A stretch of DNA of 64,000 nt from Polydrusus tereticollis (Eukaryota; Arthropoda; Insecta; Coleoptera; Curculionidae), in assembly GCA_963920685.1 (NCBI GenBank), contig OY987336.1, positions 47,972,065 to 48,036,064 on the forward strand. Direction: 5' to 3'. The translations under genes and the position numbers were made by a program. Numbering within the stretch: position 1 is the stretch's first letter; each line of letters begins with the position of its first letter. Shown piece after piece: positions 47,010-59,165 of this stretch. Under the pieces are notes generated by a model that was given only the letters and a program-made list of their open reading frames with translations, was not told the DNA's origin and did not search any database.

Positions 47010-48057
47010 TCTGCAGGATACCTAACTCTACGGAGATATTTATTGCAAAGGGCGGCTTTTTCAGTTTTGAAAGTATTCAACATTTACGAAATTCATCTAA
47101 ATATATACTACGCTATACTTTAATCAATCTCACGATAGAGGGAAAGCGACAGACGAGTTTTAAACTAATGTGGCTTAAAGGATAATTTGTGTTGTAAATA
47201 TTAGAGCTCATTTTAAAAGAAACTACAATCTCGTGACCGACAAAAAAAAGTACCCACTTCGATACATCATTTCCCCTATTTTAACGTTAAAATAGTAAAT
47301 TATGTTATAAGCTCGAAAAATGTAGTATTTCAGACGTAATGCGGTCGCTAACCTAAATAGCCCGAAAAACATTTTTCGTCCATATGTCATAAGTTATTTT
47401 TTATTCGATCTTGTTTTTAATGCGATTGAGAGTTGTAAAATAATGTAGAAATGAAGTGAACCTATACATTTCATCTTGCACGCTAATTTTTTGGTCTTAA
47501 TGTTTGTTAGTTAACGATGAAATCTGTAATAGCGTCCGAAAAAAAAAATTTTTTTTGACTAACATAAAAAGTGTTGTCTAGCTAGCAGGGCAATAATCAA
47601 TACTTTATTGAGAAGGTTAGCTCTTCGTCTAAATATCTAATCTATAAATCGTCATTTTTTTCCGACACAATCGGTTAAAAAGCATACAATTGTATGTGAA
47701 CGTTTGTACAAAAACCATCGTGTTAAATCAGTTCTTATACCTGACTGACAACGCCGATCTTTAGCTTTTTTTTTTTTACTTTGTAAAATAAAAAGATTAG
47801 TTCTTACTATCAAAGAAATTAAATATGCAAGAGAAATAGGTCGAAAAGATTAATAATAATTTATTTATTCCTAAGTTATAAATCTTAACTACATCACTTT
47901 CTAAACCAAGAAAATAGATAATCTTCCTGCATTATTCCGTACTTAGATTTATTTTTCATGAAAATAGTCGAATCTATGATTTTCGTTCAAATCCATAAGG
48001 GGCGCTTGTTTTGTATAGATGATTTATGATCTTATTTTCAACTAAAATACTTAACAC

Positions 48058-49594
48058 TCAGTATACAATTTTCAGAAATGTCATGATTAAGAACGGTTCT
48101 AGTCATTTTATACAAGATTTCACATGATTTAACAAATTTAAAACATTTTTTTTAATTTTTACTAAATTCTAAACACTCAGTATACACTTTTAAGAAAATA
48201 TGACGATTTGCGACTGTTTTAGTCATTTTTTTACAAAGTTTCACAGGGCTTAATAACGTTAAAACATTTTTTTTAATTTTTTACTAAATTCTAAACACTC
48301 AGTATACAATTTTCAGAAATGCCATGATTAAGAACGGTTCTAGTCATTTTATACAAGATTTCGCATGATTTAACAAATTTAAAACATTTTTTTTATTTTT
48401 TACTAAATTCTAAACACTCAGTATACACTTTTAAGAAAATAGGACGATTTGCGACTGTTTTAGTCATTTTTTACAAGATTTCGCATGATTTAACAAATTT
48501 AAAACATTTTTTTTAATTTTTACTAAATTCTAAACACTCAGTATACAATTTTCAGAAATGTCATGATTAAGAACGGTTCTAGTCATTTTATACAAGATTT
48601 CACATGATTTAACAAATTTAAAACATTTTTTTTTAATTTTTACTAAATTCTAAACACTCAGTATACACTTTTAAGAAAATAGGACGATTTGCGACTGTTT
48701 TAGTCATTTTTTACAAAGTTTCACAGGGCTTAATAACGTTAAAACATTTTTTTTTAATTTTTTACTAAATTCTAAACACTCAGTATACAATTTTCAGAAA
48801 TGCCATGATTAAGAACGGTTCTAGTCATTTTATACAAGATTTCACATGATTTAACAAATTTAAAACATTTTTTTTAATTTTTACTAAATTCTAAACACTC
48901 AGTATACACTTTTAAGAAAATATGACGATTTGCGACTGTTTTAGTCATTTTTTACAAAGTTTCACAGGGCTTAATAACGTTAAAACATTTTTTTTAATTT
49001 TTTACTAAATTTTTAACACTCAGTATACAATTTTCAGAAATGCCATGATTAAGAACGGTTCTAGTCATTTTATACAAGATTTCGCATGATTTAACAAATT
49101 TAAAACATTTTTTTTTAATTTTTACTAAATTCTAAACACTCAGTATACACTTTTAAGAAAATAGGACGATTTGCGACTGTTTTAGTCATTTTTTACAAAG
49201 TTTCACAGGGCTTAATAACGTTAAAACATTTTTTTTAATTTTTTACTAAATTCTAAACACTCAGTATACAATTTTCAGAAATGTCATGATTAAGAATGGT
49301 TCTAGTCATTTTATACAAGATTTCACATGATTTAACAAATTTAAAACATTTTTTTTAATTTTTACTAAATTCTAAACACTCAGTATACACTTTTAAGAAA
49401 ATAGGACGATTTGCGACTGTTTTAGTCATTTTTTACAAAGTTTCACAGGGCTTAATAACGTTAAAACATTTTTTTAATTTTTTACTAAATTCTAAACACT
49501 CAGTATACAAGTTTCAGAAATGACAGGATTTAGAACAGTTTTTACAGATATTTACAAAGTCTTAATAACATTAAAATATTTTTTTTCTAATTAT
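48058..49594. repeat. Higher-order tandem repeat, right arm (240 bp dimers)
   Basis: Mirror image of 35700-37236. Confidence 0.8.
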
Positions 49595-49898
49595 AATTGC
49601 TATTTTCATCTTTTTTATTCCTTAATTATCTAACATAATGTATACAATTTCAAGAAATAGTAGATTTTTAATCCATGTACAAAATTCAAGAATCTAAAAT
49701 ACAATTAAATGTAGGCTTTTTTTAATTGGCATCTCAGGCAAATTATTTCCCCCAAAATTATCTAAAAAAGATATACCAAAAACATTCTAAAGCGGTTTTT
49801 TACCTCTATAAGCATGCAGGCCGATCCGACCCTTGTCGGTTTTATTACCCGCATAAATTAACACAGTAGAGAGATATTGACAGAGCCGCCTCACGAAA

Positions 49899-50562
49899 GC
49901 ACCCGGGTTAGCTCATAAACAGCACCACCGAACCATCCGGGTTAGATCATAAAACGCACCACCGAACCACTTGGGTTAGATCATAAAACGCACCACCAGC
50001 ACCACTGGTCTCGTAAAACAGCACCACCAGCACCACTGGTCTCGTAAAACAGCACCACCAGCACCACTGATCTCGTAAAACAGCACCACCGAACCATCCG
50101 GGTTAGGTCATAAAACGCACCACCGAACCGCCCGGGTTAGATCATAAAACAGCACCACCAGCACCACTGATCTCGTAAAACAGCACCACCAACATCACTG
50201 GTCTCGTAAAACAGCACCACCGAACCACCCGGGTTAGGTCATAAAACGCACCACCGAACCGCCCGGGTTAGATCATAAAACAGCACCACCAGCACCACTG
50301 ATCTCGTAAAACAGCACCACCAGCATCACTGGTCTCGTAAAACAGCACCATCGAACCACCCGGGTTAGGTCATAAAACGCACCACCGAACCACCCGGGTT
50401 AGATCATAAAACGCACCACCGAACCACCCGGGTTAGATCATAAAACGCACCACCGCACCACTTGGGTTAGATCGTAAAACGCACCACCGAACCACCCGGG
50501 TTAGGTCATAAAACGCACCACCGCACCACCCGGGTTAGTTGCACCACCAGCACCACCAGCAC
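49899..50562. repeat. Terminal minisatellite of the palindrome, right arm
   Basis: Mirror image of 34732-35395, with single-base differences such as CACCAACATCACTGG near 50188 against CACCAGCATCACTGG in the left arm. Confidence 0.8.
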
Positions 50563-50595
50563 CACCTGAGCCAGAACTGTCCGTTTCTCACTACT

Positions 50596-50601
50596 GTAAT
50601 A
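50596..50601. repeat. Target site duplication GTAATA, right copy
   Basis: GTAATA directly follows the terminal CTACT and equals 34693-34698. Confidence 0.85.
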
Positions 50602-51012
50602 ATCATTACCGATATAAAAGCGCATACTGAATATAAACAACACACTCGGAAAATCCCTCCAACTGGAGTGGATTCCGGGCCACTGTGGAATCCATAGCAA
50701 CGTCAAAGCTGACAAACTAGCTGATGAAGGAAGACAATAGCCCATAATCAACTTTCTTCTGAACTTCAAGAATTTCGTAACAAGCATAGAACTTTCTGTC
50801 TGGACGAACTGGGTGAAAGATGGAAGAAAGCGTCAGAACGCAAAGGTGTCATGACAAAGGGCCATATCGAACAACATGGTTCAGTCAGATCCAGGGATTG
50901 GAACGAAAATACATATCAACACAATGCAGAATACAAAGTGGACATTGTCTTATCTCGTCTTAAAGTCAAGAACTCTCCAAACTGTACCTGTGGAGAGGTG
51001 GGAGATTTTTAG
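50596..51012 (+). pseudogene. LINE F, downstream part: end of RNase H and C-terminal zinc knuckle region
   Basis: The frame resumes with GKSLQLEWIPGHCGIHSNVK (50648-50710), the last RNase H block including the conserved H, then KADKLADEG. A later frame gives RLKVKNSPNCTCGE (near 50960-51000), the CxC knuckle common at the end of RNase H-bearing LINEs of the I/R1/Loa group. Together with 33800-34698 this makes one old LINE copy split by the palindromic element. Confidence 0.65.
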
Positions 51013-51019
51013 TGCTGAC

Positions 51020-52389
51020 AAAAATATATCTATACATTATTCATCCATTATAGTTTATAAGTTCATGGTCGCTGCTCAGTTCCCAATCCACAAACACAGT
51101 GTAAAAAGTACCTTTTAAAAATGTCCACAATTTGTTTTCTTGAACGATTTTCTGCTCGCCTATATCAGACCTCGCTGGTCATAATTACTAATTAGCTCTT
51201 CTTTTAACATTGTTTTTCTTTATAATGGAGCTTTGTCCAATAAGATGTAGGTATTTATTTTTCTGGGATTTTTTGTTTATTTAAAAAATTAACTTAAATA
51301 ATGAGCTGCATAATTCAGTGTTAACGGACGATGAAGTAGAGCAAATGGTTTTATAAGTGTACAGATTATGGAGCGTTTATACGAAGCCACTTGTGAAGAT
51401 ATTCCATGAAGCCAGTGGTTCCCGATCTTTTTGATAAGTGGAACCCTTTCCTGTGCATGTTCACATTTAACTTGGAACCCCTGGCTTGTTTCGATTATGG
51501 TTTTAATGCAATCGAGTATCTTTTGTAATTGGATTCCTTGCGATCGCTTGCAACAAAGATGGCAATTATTTCAAATCATAGTGATTTGCTTCAAAAAATA
51601 AATTTAAAGATAAGAAAAAATGTCTTAAACTAAACGCATTTTTAGGATCTAAAGATAAAACAAATGAAGGGTTTCTGTTCAAACAACTGCCTTTTATGTT
51701 CGCCTTTTAAAAAGAATCGATTGCGAACATCCCTTAAAATATACGAAAGCATTGTCCTGTTGTTTTTGTAGAAAATGTTGTATATTCTGATATCAATAAA
51801 ATAGATTTCTTGACAATTTGCTATACCTCGCATGGTTTTCAAGATATATCTAGTGAAAATTACGAAAAATTGATCTTCTTCAACCGAGTTATACCTTGAA
51901 ATCTGCAAGTTAACTACTACAAACAAACATACGTATCAATACTTACACAATCACACATTCACTGATAGAATGGTTCTACTAAACCCACTCTCCATGATTT
52001 GCTATCCTATCATCATTTAATTATCACATTCCCCGATGACTAAAAGCAACAGCTTCCCCTTTTACCACGTCTGCCACCAAAGAAGCCACTTCCAGACCAA
52101 GTTTCCAAAGGATGGTTGCTTAACAGGGCCACAATTATTTAACAGGAGTAAAAGGGAGAAGTCTGACTCAAGAAGCACATGATTCTGATGTTCCTGAAAT
52201 CTGCAAGCTAGGGAGTCATGATCAAGAAACGTTTTTGAAAAGAATTAGATTCACTACAGAAAATCCTTTTATTCATTTTTTTCAGACAGCTTCCTCATTA
52301 CAACGAAAATAATGTGAAATCGAAAAAATACTTTTTAGACGAAATTATCTCCTTCAAATTATGATCCCTGAACCCGTCTACAACGTTTA
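51020..52389. other. Intronic DNA with a possible hAT-type terminal relic
   Basis: No gene is recognised. CAGTGGTTCCCGATCTTTTTG at about 51413 (first 20 bases) and GGAACCCCTGGC near 51474 resemble the left end of animal hAT elements of the SPIN/ZBED type; no right end or duplication was found. Confidence 0.35.
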
Positions 52390-53172
52390 ATGGAATGGTC
52401 AGTCAATAGCACCTTTTCTGCCTATAAAACGTCCTTGTTCGCTTATGTATTGTTTAACATTTGCCGCTCCATTATGCTGGAACCATACCTGTTCGTTTAT
52501 GCCATTATGTACGCCCGGTAAAACCATTCTGCAAGAAGAAATTATGTGAGTCCTGAGGAGGTTTAGATATTTTTCGCCATTCAAATTACCATCTATGAAA
52601 AAAGGGCCTTTAAGTATGACCTTCCTCGAGCCAGTGAGTATTCTCAGCAGATGAATAACGATAATTGTGTCTATTAACAATGCCATTTAAACGGAAAGTG
52701 GCTTTATCCGAGAAAATGATATTTATTACGATGTTGTTATCGTTATTGCATCATTCCATCATCAGCTCACAAAATTCAGCTGTTCTATCAAAATCGTCCT
52801 CGTTTACCTCGTGCACCAACTTTATCTTATAGGGATGCAACTTCTCCTGCTTAAACAAATTTTTCACTGACTGATGATACGCATTAACATCCATTGCCAT
52901 TGGTCTGGATGATTCTGTTGGATTTTCATGTATTGAGAGCATGATATCTAAAGCTTTGCTGTTTTAGGTCGCCCTGATCTAGCGGCTTCCCTAACACTGC
53001 CTGTTTCTCAAAATTTCTTTAACACTCGACACACCGTTGACTGATTTATTGGAGGCCTATTTGGATATAATTCATTGAAAAGTTAACAAACCTGATCTTG
53101 CGATCTCTTCATATTTCCGTAACCGCTCATTATTAAAATTTCAACTCGTTGTTTCTCATTCAGATGAAGCAT
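52390..53172 (-). pseudogene. Tc1/mariner-type transposase, second decayed family
   Basis: On the minus strand an ATG at 53172 begins a helix-turn-helix region (MSGYGNMKRSQDQ, then NQSTVCRVLKKF and REAARSGRP). It continues with the linker (HPYKIKLVHEVNEDDFDR) and the catalytic region (GPFFIDGNLNGEKYLNLL and WFQHNGAANVKQY, where HN replaces the family's QDGAP). Stops and shifts occur near 53085, 52985, 52745 and 52690. The family resembles the element at 17189-18817 but is not the same copy. Confidence 0.65.
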
Positions 53173-55400
53173 AGTGTAAACAAATTAGAAATCTGACAAC
53201 AGAAAAATAAAACAGGAATTTAAAATTGACACCTTTTAGGTCGCTGTCATGAAAACACCTTGACTCAACTGGTGGGTATTAAGTAGGAATAATTATAATT
53301 AGGAAGCTTTTCATTTTTGAGCTGTCATTATCTCGGAAACGCTTGCAGATAGGTGAAAATTTGAAATACAAAAAATTCAGAGTTTTCCCAGTAGAATCCA
53401 AATATGCAATCATATGTAGGGTGCTCCATTTAAAAAAAGTAAGTTAGTCTCTATGGCAACCAAACCAGAAATGACAGAAAAGATTCATGCAGGTAGAAAT
53501 GTGGGGAATAATTTACTGAACAAGTTTCATAAAGGTCACTTTTTCGTATACGAGGTAATTCAAAAGTTACTGGGATTATGCGCGACTTTCTTGCCACTTT
53601 GTATAACCTGTTGTTTTGAAGATCCTTCAAATGGTTCATATTAGTGATGACGACTTTTTAGGGGTAGCGTAGGGGGGCCATGATTTGTCCATGGGGAGCT
53701 AAGGAACATAAGGTGCATATTTTTGTCAAACCTTAGAGTTGGACCCTGTATATATGTATATGTGCTGAGTTCTTCTGCCACGTGTAATATACATCATTAC
53801 AATCTGACTCCCTTACACATATCCTTCTCCTTTATTGTATATCCTGAATATAGCTTAATACAAATTTAATATATTTATTACTTTGATGTTCGAGCCTGTC
53901 TTATATTAGCTCCATTCCTCACAAATCGCAGTTGATCATCTAGCCTGATCTAAATCCTTCTTACCAATATTTAATGAAACAACTTCATAATTATAATCCA
54001 AATCCGCTCAGTTTCTAGGCGCTAATTGATTGTTCAATACACCCGGGTTCGACAATGTAGAATATACAATTAAACCAGAAATCCTCCTATAAATTACCGC
54101 TCTATTAGAATTGTCTTATTAGACACAACGGCGCTCCATCATAAAGGGATTCCTTTATGACGTATCACGATTACAGAGCTTTGTATGTAATTTAGATATT
54201 TAAGTAGGTACAGTCACGTACAAGAAAAATGCCACTTCTACGATATACGAGAGGGGAGTGTGTTACGTAGAATATTTCGGGGTTTCACAATGTGCCCCTC
54301 CTAAAATACCGGGCCCCAAAAACGCATCTGAAGATTTACATTTTCGATTATAACTTTTAGGCAGCCCTGTATATTTTAATTAAATTTTGTAACTTTGTAC
54401 AGTCCATGTATTAATCTCATACTAGAATCATTTGTGTACATAAAGTCAAAATTTTGATGTCATTTTTAGAAAACTAAACAGTATTTTTTGGGCGTTTCTC
54501 TCTAAAAAAGGTAATCTTCATTTGTTTCAAAAAAATAAAACGTTTTTGAGATAATCAAATTCTTATACAATCTAATATCAGCAGTAATTTATTAGAAAAT
54601 TTTCAAAATTAACTTATTTACCGCCAATTTATAAAAAACAAAACCGCCAATTTATAAAAAACAAAATAATAACTAACCCAATATTTTCACATACTAATTA
54701 TTACTAGTTATTATTATAAACAATTACACTTAAGAATTTAATATGGGTTAATGCTGACATGCATTTAATTTATGGACAATCACAATGTAATTCTCTGGAA
54801 GCAAGAAGAATTTATGCTGAGAGATTTCGAATTCGAAAAACATTTGTAGAGATTGATCGCAGCTTAACAGGAACAGAAAAATTAAAAAAATGAAACAAAT
54901 GTAAAGCATTTTTCTTGATAAATGTTTGGAAATCAGTTTAAAAATTGCTTCCAAAATAATATTTGTTCTATAGTCTATCTTTAAATGATGGGAAGTAATA
55001 AATGAATCAAAACCGTCTTCTCCATGAGGGGGCAAGATTTTTCGGCATGTATAAATTTAAATAGGCCTGAATTTTTAAATTTGTGCAGAATTACTACAAG
55101 TATCGACGCTAAATTCAAGTTCTGTGTTCAAATATATATTTTAATATTACATTTTTTAAACTTAAGATTATGTACAGCCGTACCATTTACCTGGAATTTT
55201 AGAAAGCGACCCTATCAAAACTAATTAGAGTCTAGGTACTTATTTCGTTTCTGCTCTAATTATTTTATTCCTTTTTTTTTTTTGTACCTAATCCTGGTTA
55301 CCTATTGGAATAATACACCTATTCATATCTATACATACCTACCTTGGGTGTTTGTTTTTCAGTGAAACTAGTCAAAGTGTGAAGTGCCACTGTTTTTTTA
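53173..55400. other. Intronic DNA, no gene seen
   Basis: No recognisable protein. A 24 bp tandem duplication (GCCAATTTATAAAAAACAAA) lies at about 54622-54667. AGGGTGCTCCATTTAAAAAA near 53419 may be the outer repeat of the neighbouring mariner relic. Confidence 0.35.
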
Positions 55401-55406
55401 ATAAAT

Positions 55407-56725
55407 ATGGAGAATTTTCAACAATTGCCTAAACGCCCTGGAGTCGGTCCACGTACAGCAAATAAAAAAAAATTAATTCTTAACTGTTACGATTCTATTA
55501 AAAGGAAGAATGCGGATTTGAGTGTTGACAATGCAGTGCAATCTGCAGCAGATATGCTTAACGTTGGGAAAACAACAATATACACATTTTTAAAAGAATA
55601 AAAAACTGTTGGTGTGAAATCTCCAAACACTTCTCCAGGACGACCAAAACTTGAGCTGGATGACGTTTTAATGCAGAGAATAAGGCGAGAAGTTCATGGT
55701 TTAAAAAAGAAAGACATTCCCACGCTGGACAAAATATTGTTCTCAATCCGAGAAGACCAGGACTACCCATTTATGTGTAAAAATACGCTTTGGAAATAAA
55801 TTAAAAAAAAATTGACTTTCGGTAAAAAAAAACATATTAGGCAATCGATTTTAATAGAAAGAAGCGATATCGTCTGTTGGAGAAGAAATTACTTAAGAAG
55901 CATTCGCAGAGCCAGAGAAGAAAACAAAAAAATATTTTACCTAGACGAAACATGGCTCAATAAAGGACACACTGTGACTAAATTTTAGCAGGATGAAAAT
56001 ATTAAAGCTAAAGGCAAGCTTTTTGTAAGGATTATCCACAGGATTGAGACCGCCATCTGGAAAAGAACATCGACTTATCATAACCCATATTGGAAGTTCT
56101 AAAGGCACCGTTAAATGTGGCCTACTGATGTTCAAATCTAGAAATACAGGAGACTATTACGAATATATGAATGCCGATGTCTGTGAAGAATGGTTCGAGC
56201 AAATATTGGATCTTATACCAAAAGATGCAATAATTGTATTGGATAATGCACAAGTGCGTGGCGTAAAAGTGAAATAACAGAATGGCTAAGTTTAAGACCA
56301 ATAGAATTTCCATTAGATTTCTTAAAAAAAGAACCATTGGTTCTAGCCAATTTCCTTCCTTTCATTCAGAAATTATGTAGTCGATGAAACGACAAAGTTA
56401 CGAGGAATATCTGTGCTCTCTCTCCTTGATCCTGAACTAACCTGAACTTATATGGGCCCAAACAAAGACAGATGTCGCCAGAAAAAACACGACTCATAAT
56501 ATGGTGGATTTAAAAAGACTCTTTAATGAAGCTATGGGTAAAATCAGTGCGGACAAGTGGAAAAAGTGTATCGATCATGTGATAAAAGAAGAAGCCAAAA
56601 TGTGGCAGGTAGATATAATAATCGAAGAAATGGTTAAATCGCCTAATATAAACGATGTTAATAAAGATGAAGATGACCAAAAAAAAATACAAAGGATTAA
56701 GGCCTGGAGACCTAGGTGGTTATAG
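55407..56725 (+). pseudogene. IS630/Tc1-like transposase, near full length but broken (copy 2)
   Basis: The start ATG at 55407 leads a DNA-binding region (QSAADMLNVGKTTIYTFLKE), then after a stop near 55601 SPGRPKLELDDVLMQRIRR, then YLDETWLNKGHTV near 55940 (first D), HRLIITHIGSSKGTVKCGL, DAIIVLDNAQVRG (second D) and a C-terminal tail (56501-56725). At least four stops or shifts are present, and the segment with the last acidic residue is largely lost around 56280-56450. It is the same family as 26325-28700 and 62210-62800. Confidence 0.7.
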
Positions 56726-56739
56726 AATAGGTCCACCGC

Positions 56740-57240
56740 GACCTATCCATCGTGCATAAACCACATTTGTGTTCTAGCTTGCAAGGGTACATTTTCCAAT
56801 AAATCAGTTAAACTATATTGCAATAATTGCAAATACAAGGCACCATTTAACTATTATTCTCAAACGAAGGGCCCAATTAAATGATTCACAATGATCCCCG
56901 CCCACACATTAATCACAAACCTTTGATGATGCTTGCTTGTGGATTTTCTTCATGACTGACATGTAGATTATGACAATTTATTACGCCGCCTCTCGTAAAG
57001 CCAGCTTCGTCAACAACCCATTTTGTTGGGTCTTCTTGAGCCGCGAGCTTCCTTACGCTGGATTATCAGCAATATCACCCAGAACTTGTTCTTCTAACTC
57101 TGGGTTTCTTGCTATTCTTGGGGACCTACTACGTCATGATGCAATAAAAAGCTTCCTAACATTTTTAAACAATTAGTTTTTGTACTTCTTTGTTTGAACT
57201 TTATTTCTAACCTGTTTCTCATAGGCTACAGTTAATCGTT
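56740..57240 (-). pseudogene. Mariner-type transposase fragment, third family
   Basis: The minus strand shows RFVINVWAGIIVNHLIGPFV and, with shifts, a segment ending in CGLCTMDRSRWTY, a broken form of the second catalytic motif. Upstream sequence to about 57240 is compatible with the N-terminal half but badly decayed. It adjoins the transposase copy at 55407-56725 tail to tail. Confidence 0.5.
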
Positions 57241-57616
57241 TCAAATGTTTTTCGAGCCGGTAAATTTCGATTTGGAAATTTCTCAGCATAAATTCTTCTT
57301 GATTCAAGAATATTGTAATGTGCTAGGAATTAGGCTTCATAAGTAAGTTATTATAATATATAGTATTATTATATTCAGATGATGTCTGATATTTACTAAC
57401 TGGTATCCAGTATTATAATAAACCATTGTGGTTTCTATTTCTAAGGTTTTTCAGCCAGGAGTAATTAAGTAATATAAAGTCATATCTTCAAGTCTCGTTT
57501 CGCATTATGTGTCTTAGATATTTGAGTTTCCTTGTCTTCACAGTATAGTTAATATAACGATTTTCCTCTTCATCCTACGAAGCACTTCTTCATTAGTTAC
57601 CTTCCTGGTGAGTTAT

Positions 57617-57862
57617 CGGGTATAATACCACTGGTGCATCATAATTACCGATAATTCTGATTGAAAGCGTGTTGTATTGTAACTGAATGAGTTTATTTTC
57701 ATTTTTGATTAAATCCGAAAGAGCCCGACTTCGAAGAAGGAGGGCTTTTTCGAGATTTAATCGAAAATGAAAATAACCGAATGCAGTTACAATACTACAA
57801 CACGCTTGAAAGCAGAATTATCTGGTTATTTTTGATGCACGAGTGGTATTCGGTGGAATATT
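57617..57862. repeat. Fold-back element of about 245 bp
   Basis: About 110 bp at 57617-57725 is the imperfect inverted copy of 57750-57862. The best inner blocks are CGTGTTGTATTGTAACTG with its partner and TTATTTTCATTTT(T/C)GATTAAATC. The hairpin loop holds CGACTTCGAAGAAGG. No frame. It lies 95 bp from the end of the Crypton-type gene. Confidence 0.65.
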
Positions 57863-57956
57863 TCCCGAAAAATTGTATTTCATATTAAAAAAAAAAAACA
57901 TTATTGTACAATAAATTACGTAATAAGTAACAAATTTATTAAAAATATACTTAAAA

Positions 57957-59165
57957 TTAGGAATAAAATGTGTTTCCGCTTAAAGTACAATTAGAATAAT
58001 TTACAATGTGATTTTGTTTTGATGTGGCTGAGGTTTTTGTCATAGACATCCATGAAGAAGATTGCGGCTGCTGTAGCTGAAAAGATTCTTCAAAGTTATT
58101 AGGACTACTATCCCTCATCTTTGCAACTATGTTTTCATAGTGGTTTTTATCCATTTGAAGATAAGATGAAATAGATTTTGCACTTGAATGGCCGGTAATT
58201 TGAATTAACTGTTGTTCGCCGACTCCGCTCTTAGCTAATTGGGAAACTGCTGTGGCTCGCAGAGAATGATTAGTATTTTTTTTTGTTGCTGTGTCCAGTC
58301 CAGCCTTTTTAGCTTCCCGGTTTGTCCATTTACCTAACTCGTTTTTTCCGACAGGAATATTCTTGTACCACTTGCCGCTACACTCCCAGAAAGAATTGGC
58401 TGTTAAAAATAGACGTTCATTTTTAATTTCAAGACGTTTCCGTTGATATTTCAAATACAAACGTTCTGGGCACAAATCTGGAGCTGCTTGGGTTTTAATT
58501 AACCATTTTGAAGTTGCGCAGGGCTTTGAACCCCCTTGTGTGGTTTTAGTAAATAACGGGTTGTATTCTATTCTCCCAGTTTTATCCCCTTCGTTATGCA
58601 TTTCTTCCTTAAAATAGGTCATAAGGCATGTACTTCCCTCACCGCCTCTCCATGCTAACTCATAAGATAATATAAGAAAGAGTTTTTTTTGTAGTCCATG
58701 CGGAGTCTCTTCATTGCAGTTATTTACCATCATTTTAAATTCATTGTATTTTAAAGCAACTGAACTTTCTTTCCTTTTTTCGGGTTCTTTCTGAAGTTGT
58801 TTTCGTTTTGAATTTTTTGCTTCACGTGCGGTCTTAAACTCGATATCTAAAAATGGATTAAAAGTAATTCCAAATTCGTCATGAAATTTTTCCATTGTCA
58901 TTTTGGCGGTAACATTCCAAATGGTTTTAATTGTATGTTCCTTGTATTCATCGCCGTTTTGTTTCCGCATGTTAAAGGTCCAGTCTGTTAAAATTTTCGC
59001 TATTTCATTTACCGTAGTGTTTCTTTCTAGCGTGAATGATCTCTTCTCACAAAAAGTCACAAACTGCCTCCATACAAAGTTTTTATTCTTGACTGTGTTC
59101 ACAGGCGTGCTGTTGGTAATGCTTGTATAAATTTCTTTTATAGAGTGACTACCAAAACGTTCCAT
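57957..59165 (-). CDS. Crypton-type tyrosine recombinase, about 402 aa, open
   Basis: The frame runs without stops from beyond 59297 to 57957. The first ATG that gives a full domain is at 59165 (MERFGSHS); the frame continues 44 codons upstream without ATG, so a longer 5' exon is possible. Catalytic residues in order are R in LAWRGGEG, the H-x-L-R box in NHSLRATAVS, H in ITGHSSAKS and the nucleophile Tyr in ISSYLQM. This is the layout of Crypton transposases and of animal proteins derived from them (DUF3504 relatives). The N-terminal region has the usual core-binding helices (FVWRQFVTFCEKR). No break was found, unlike nearly every other transposase in the intron. No terminal repeats are expected for this class. 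Confidence 0.75.
   Translation of the reverse strand: MERFGSHSIKEIYTSITNSTPVNTVKNKNFVWRQFVTFCEKRSFTLERNTTVNEIAKILTDWTFNMRKQNGDEYKEHTIKTIWNVTAKMTMEKFHDEFGITFNPFLDIEFKTAREAKNSKRKQLQKEPEKRKESSVALKYNEFKMMVNNCNEETPHGLQKKLFLILSYELAWRGGEGSTCLMTYFKEEMHNEGDKTGRIEYNPLFTKTTQGGSKPCATSKWLIKTQAAPDLCPERLYLKYQRKRLEIKNERLFLTANSFWECSGKWYKNIPVGKNELGKWTNREAKKAGLDTATKKNTNHSLRATAVSQLAKSGVGEQQLIQITGHSSAKSISSYLQMDKNHYENIVAKMRDSSPNNFEESFQLQQPQSSSWMSMTKTSATSKQNHIVNYSNCTLSGNTFYS

Larger units (their letters stand above)
34699..50595. mobile_element. Palindromic Polinton-family element, 15,897 bp
   Basis: Positions x and 85294-x are complementary from end to end (85295-x inside a one-base length difference in a poly-A run near 40487-40501). 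The arms are about 7.9 kb and differ by only a few bases that I could find. They meet at TTTCTCAA-GTGT-TTGAGAAA (42638-42657). The ends are AGTAG...CTACT with GTAATA on both flanks. Each arm holds, from outside in, a GGTGGTGC minisatellite, 240 bp higher-order repeats, a broken polymerase pseudogene reading outward, and a 360 bp direct duplication. It encodes no complete protein, so it must depend on other elements for movement. The terminal sequence matches the end at 9715. Confidence 0.92.

Noticed and set aside
34699..50595. Palindrome as a sequencing or assembly artefact (hairpin read or chimeric join)
   Set aside because: An artefact would mirror the host flanks too or end at random. Here symmetry stops exactly at Polinton-type ends, the two flanks are different halves of one LINE joined by a shared GTAATA, and the termini differ by two bases. 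Long-read confirmation is still worthwhile.
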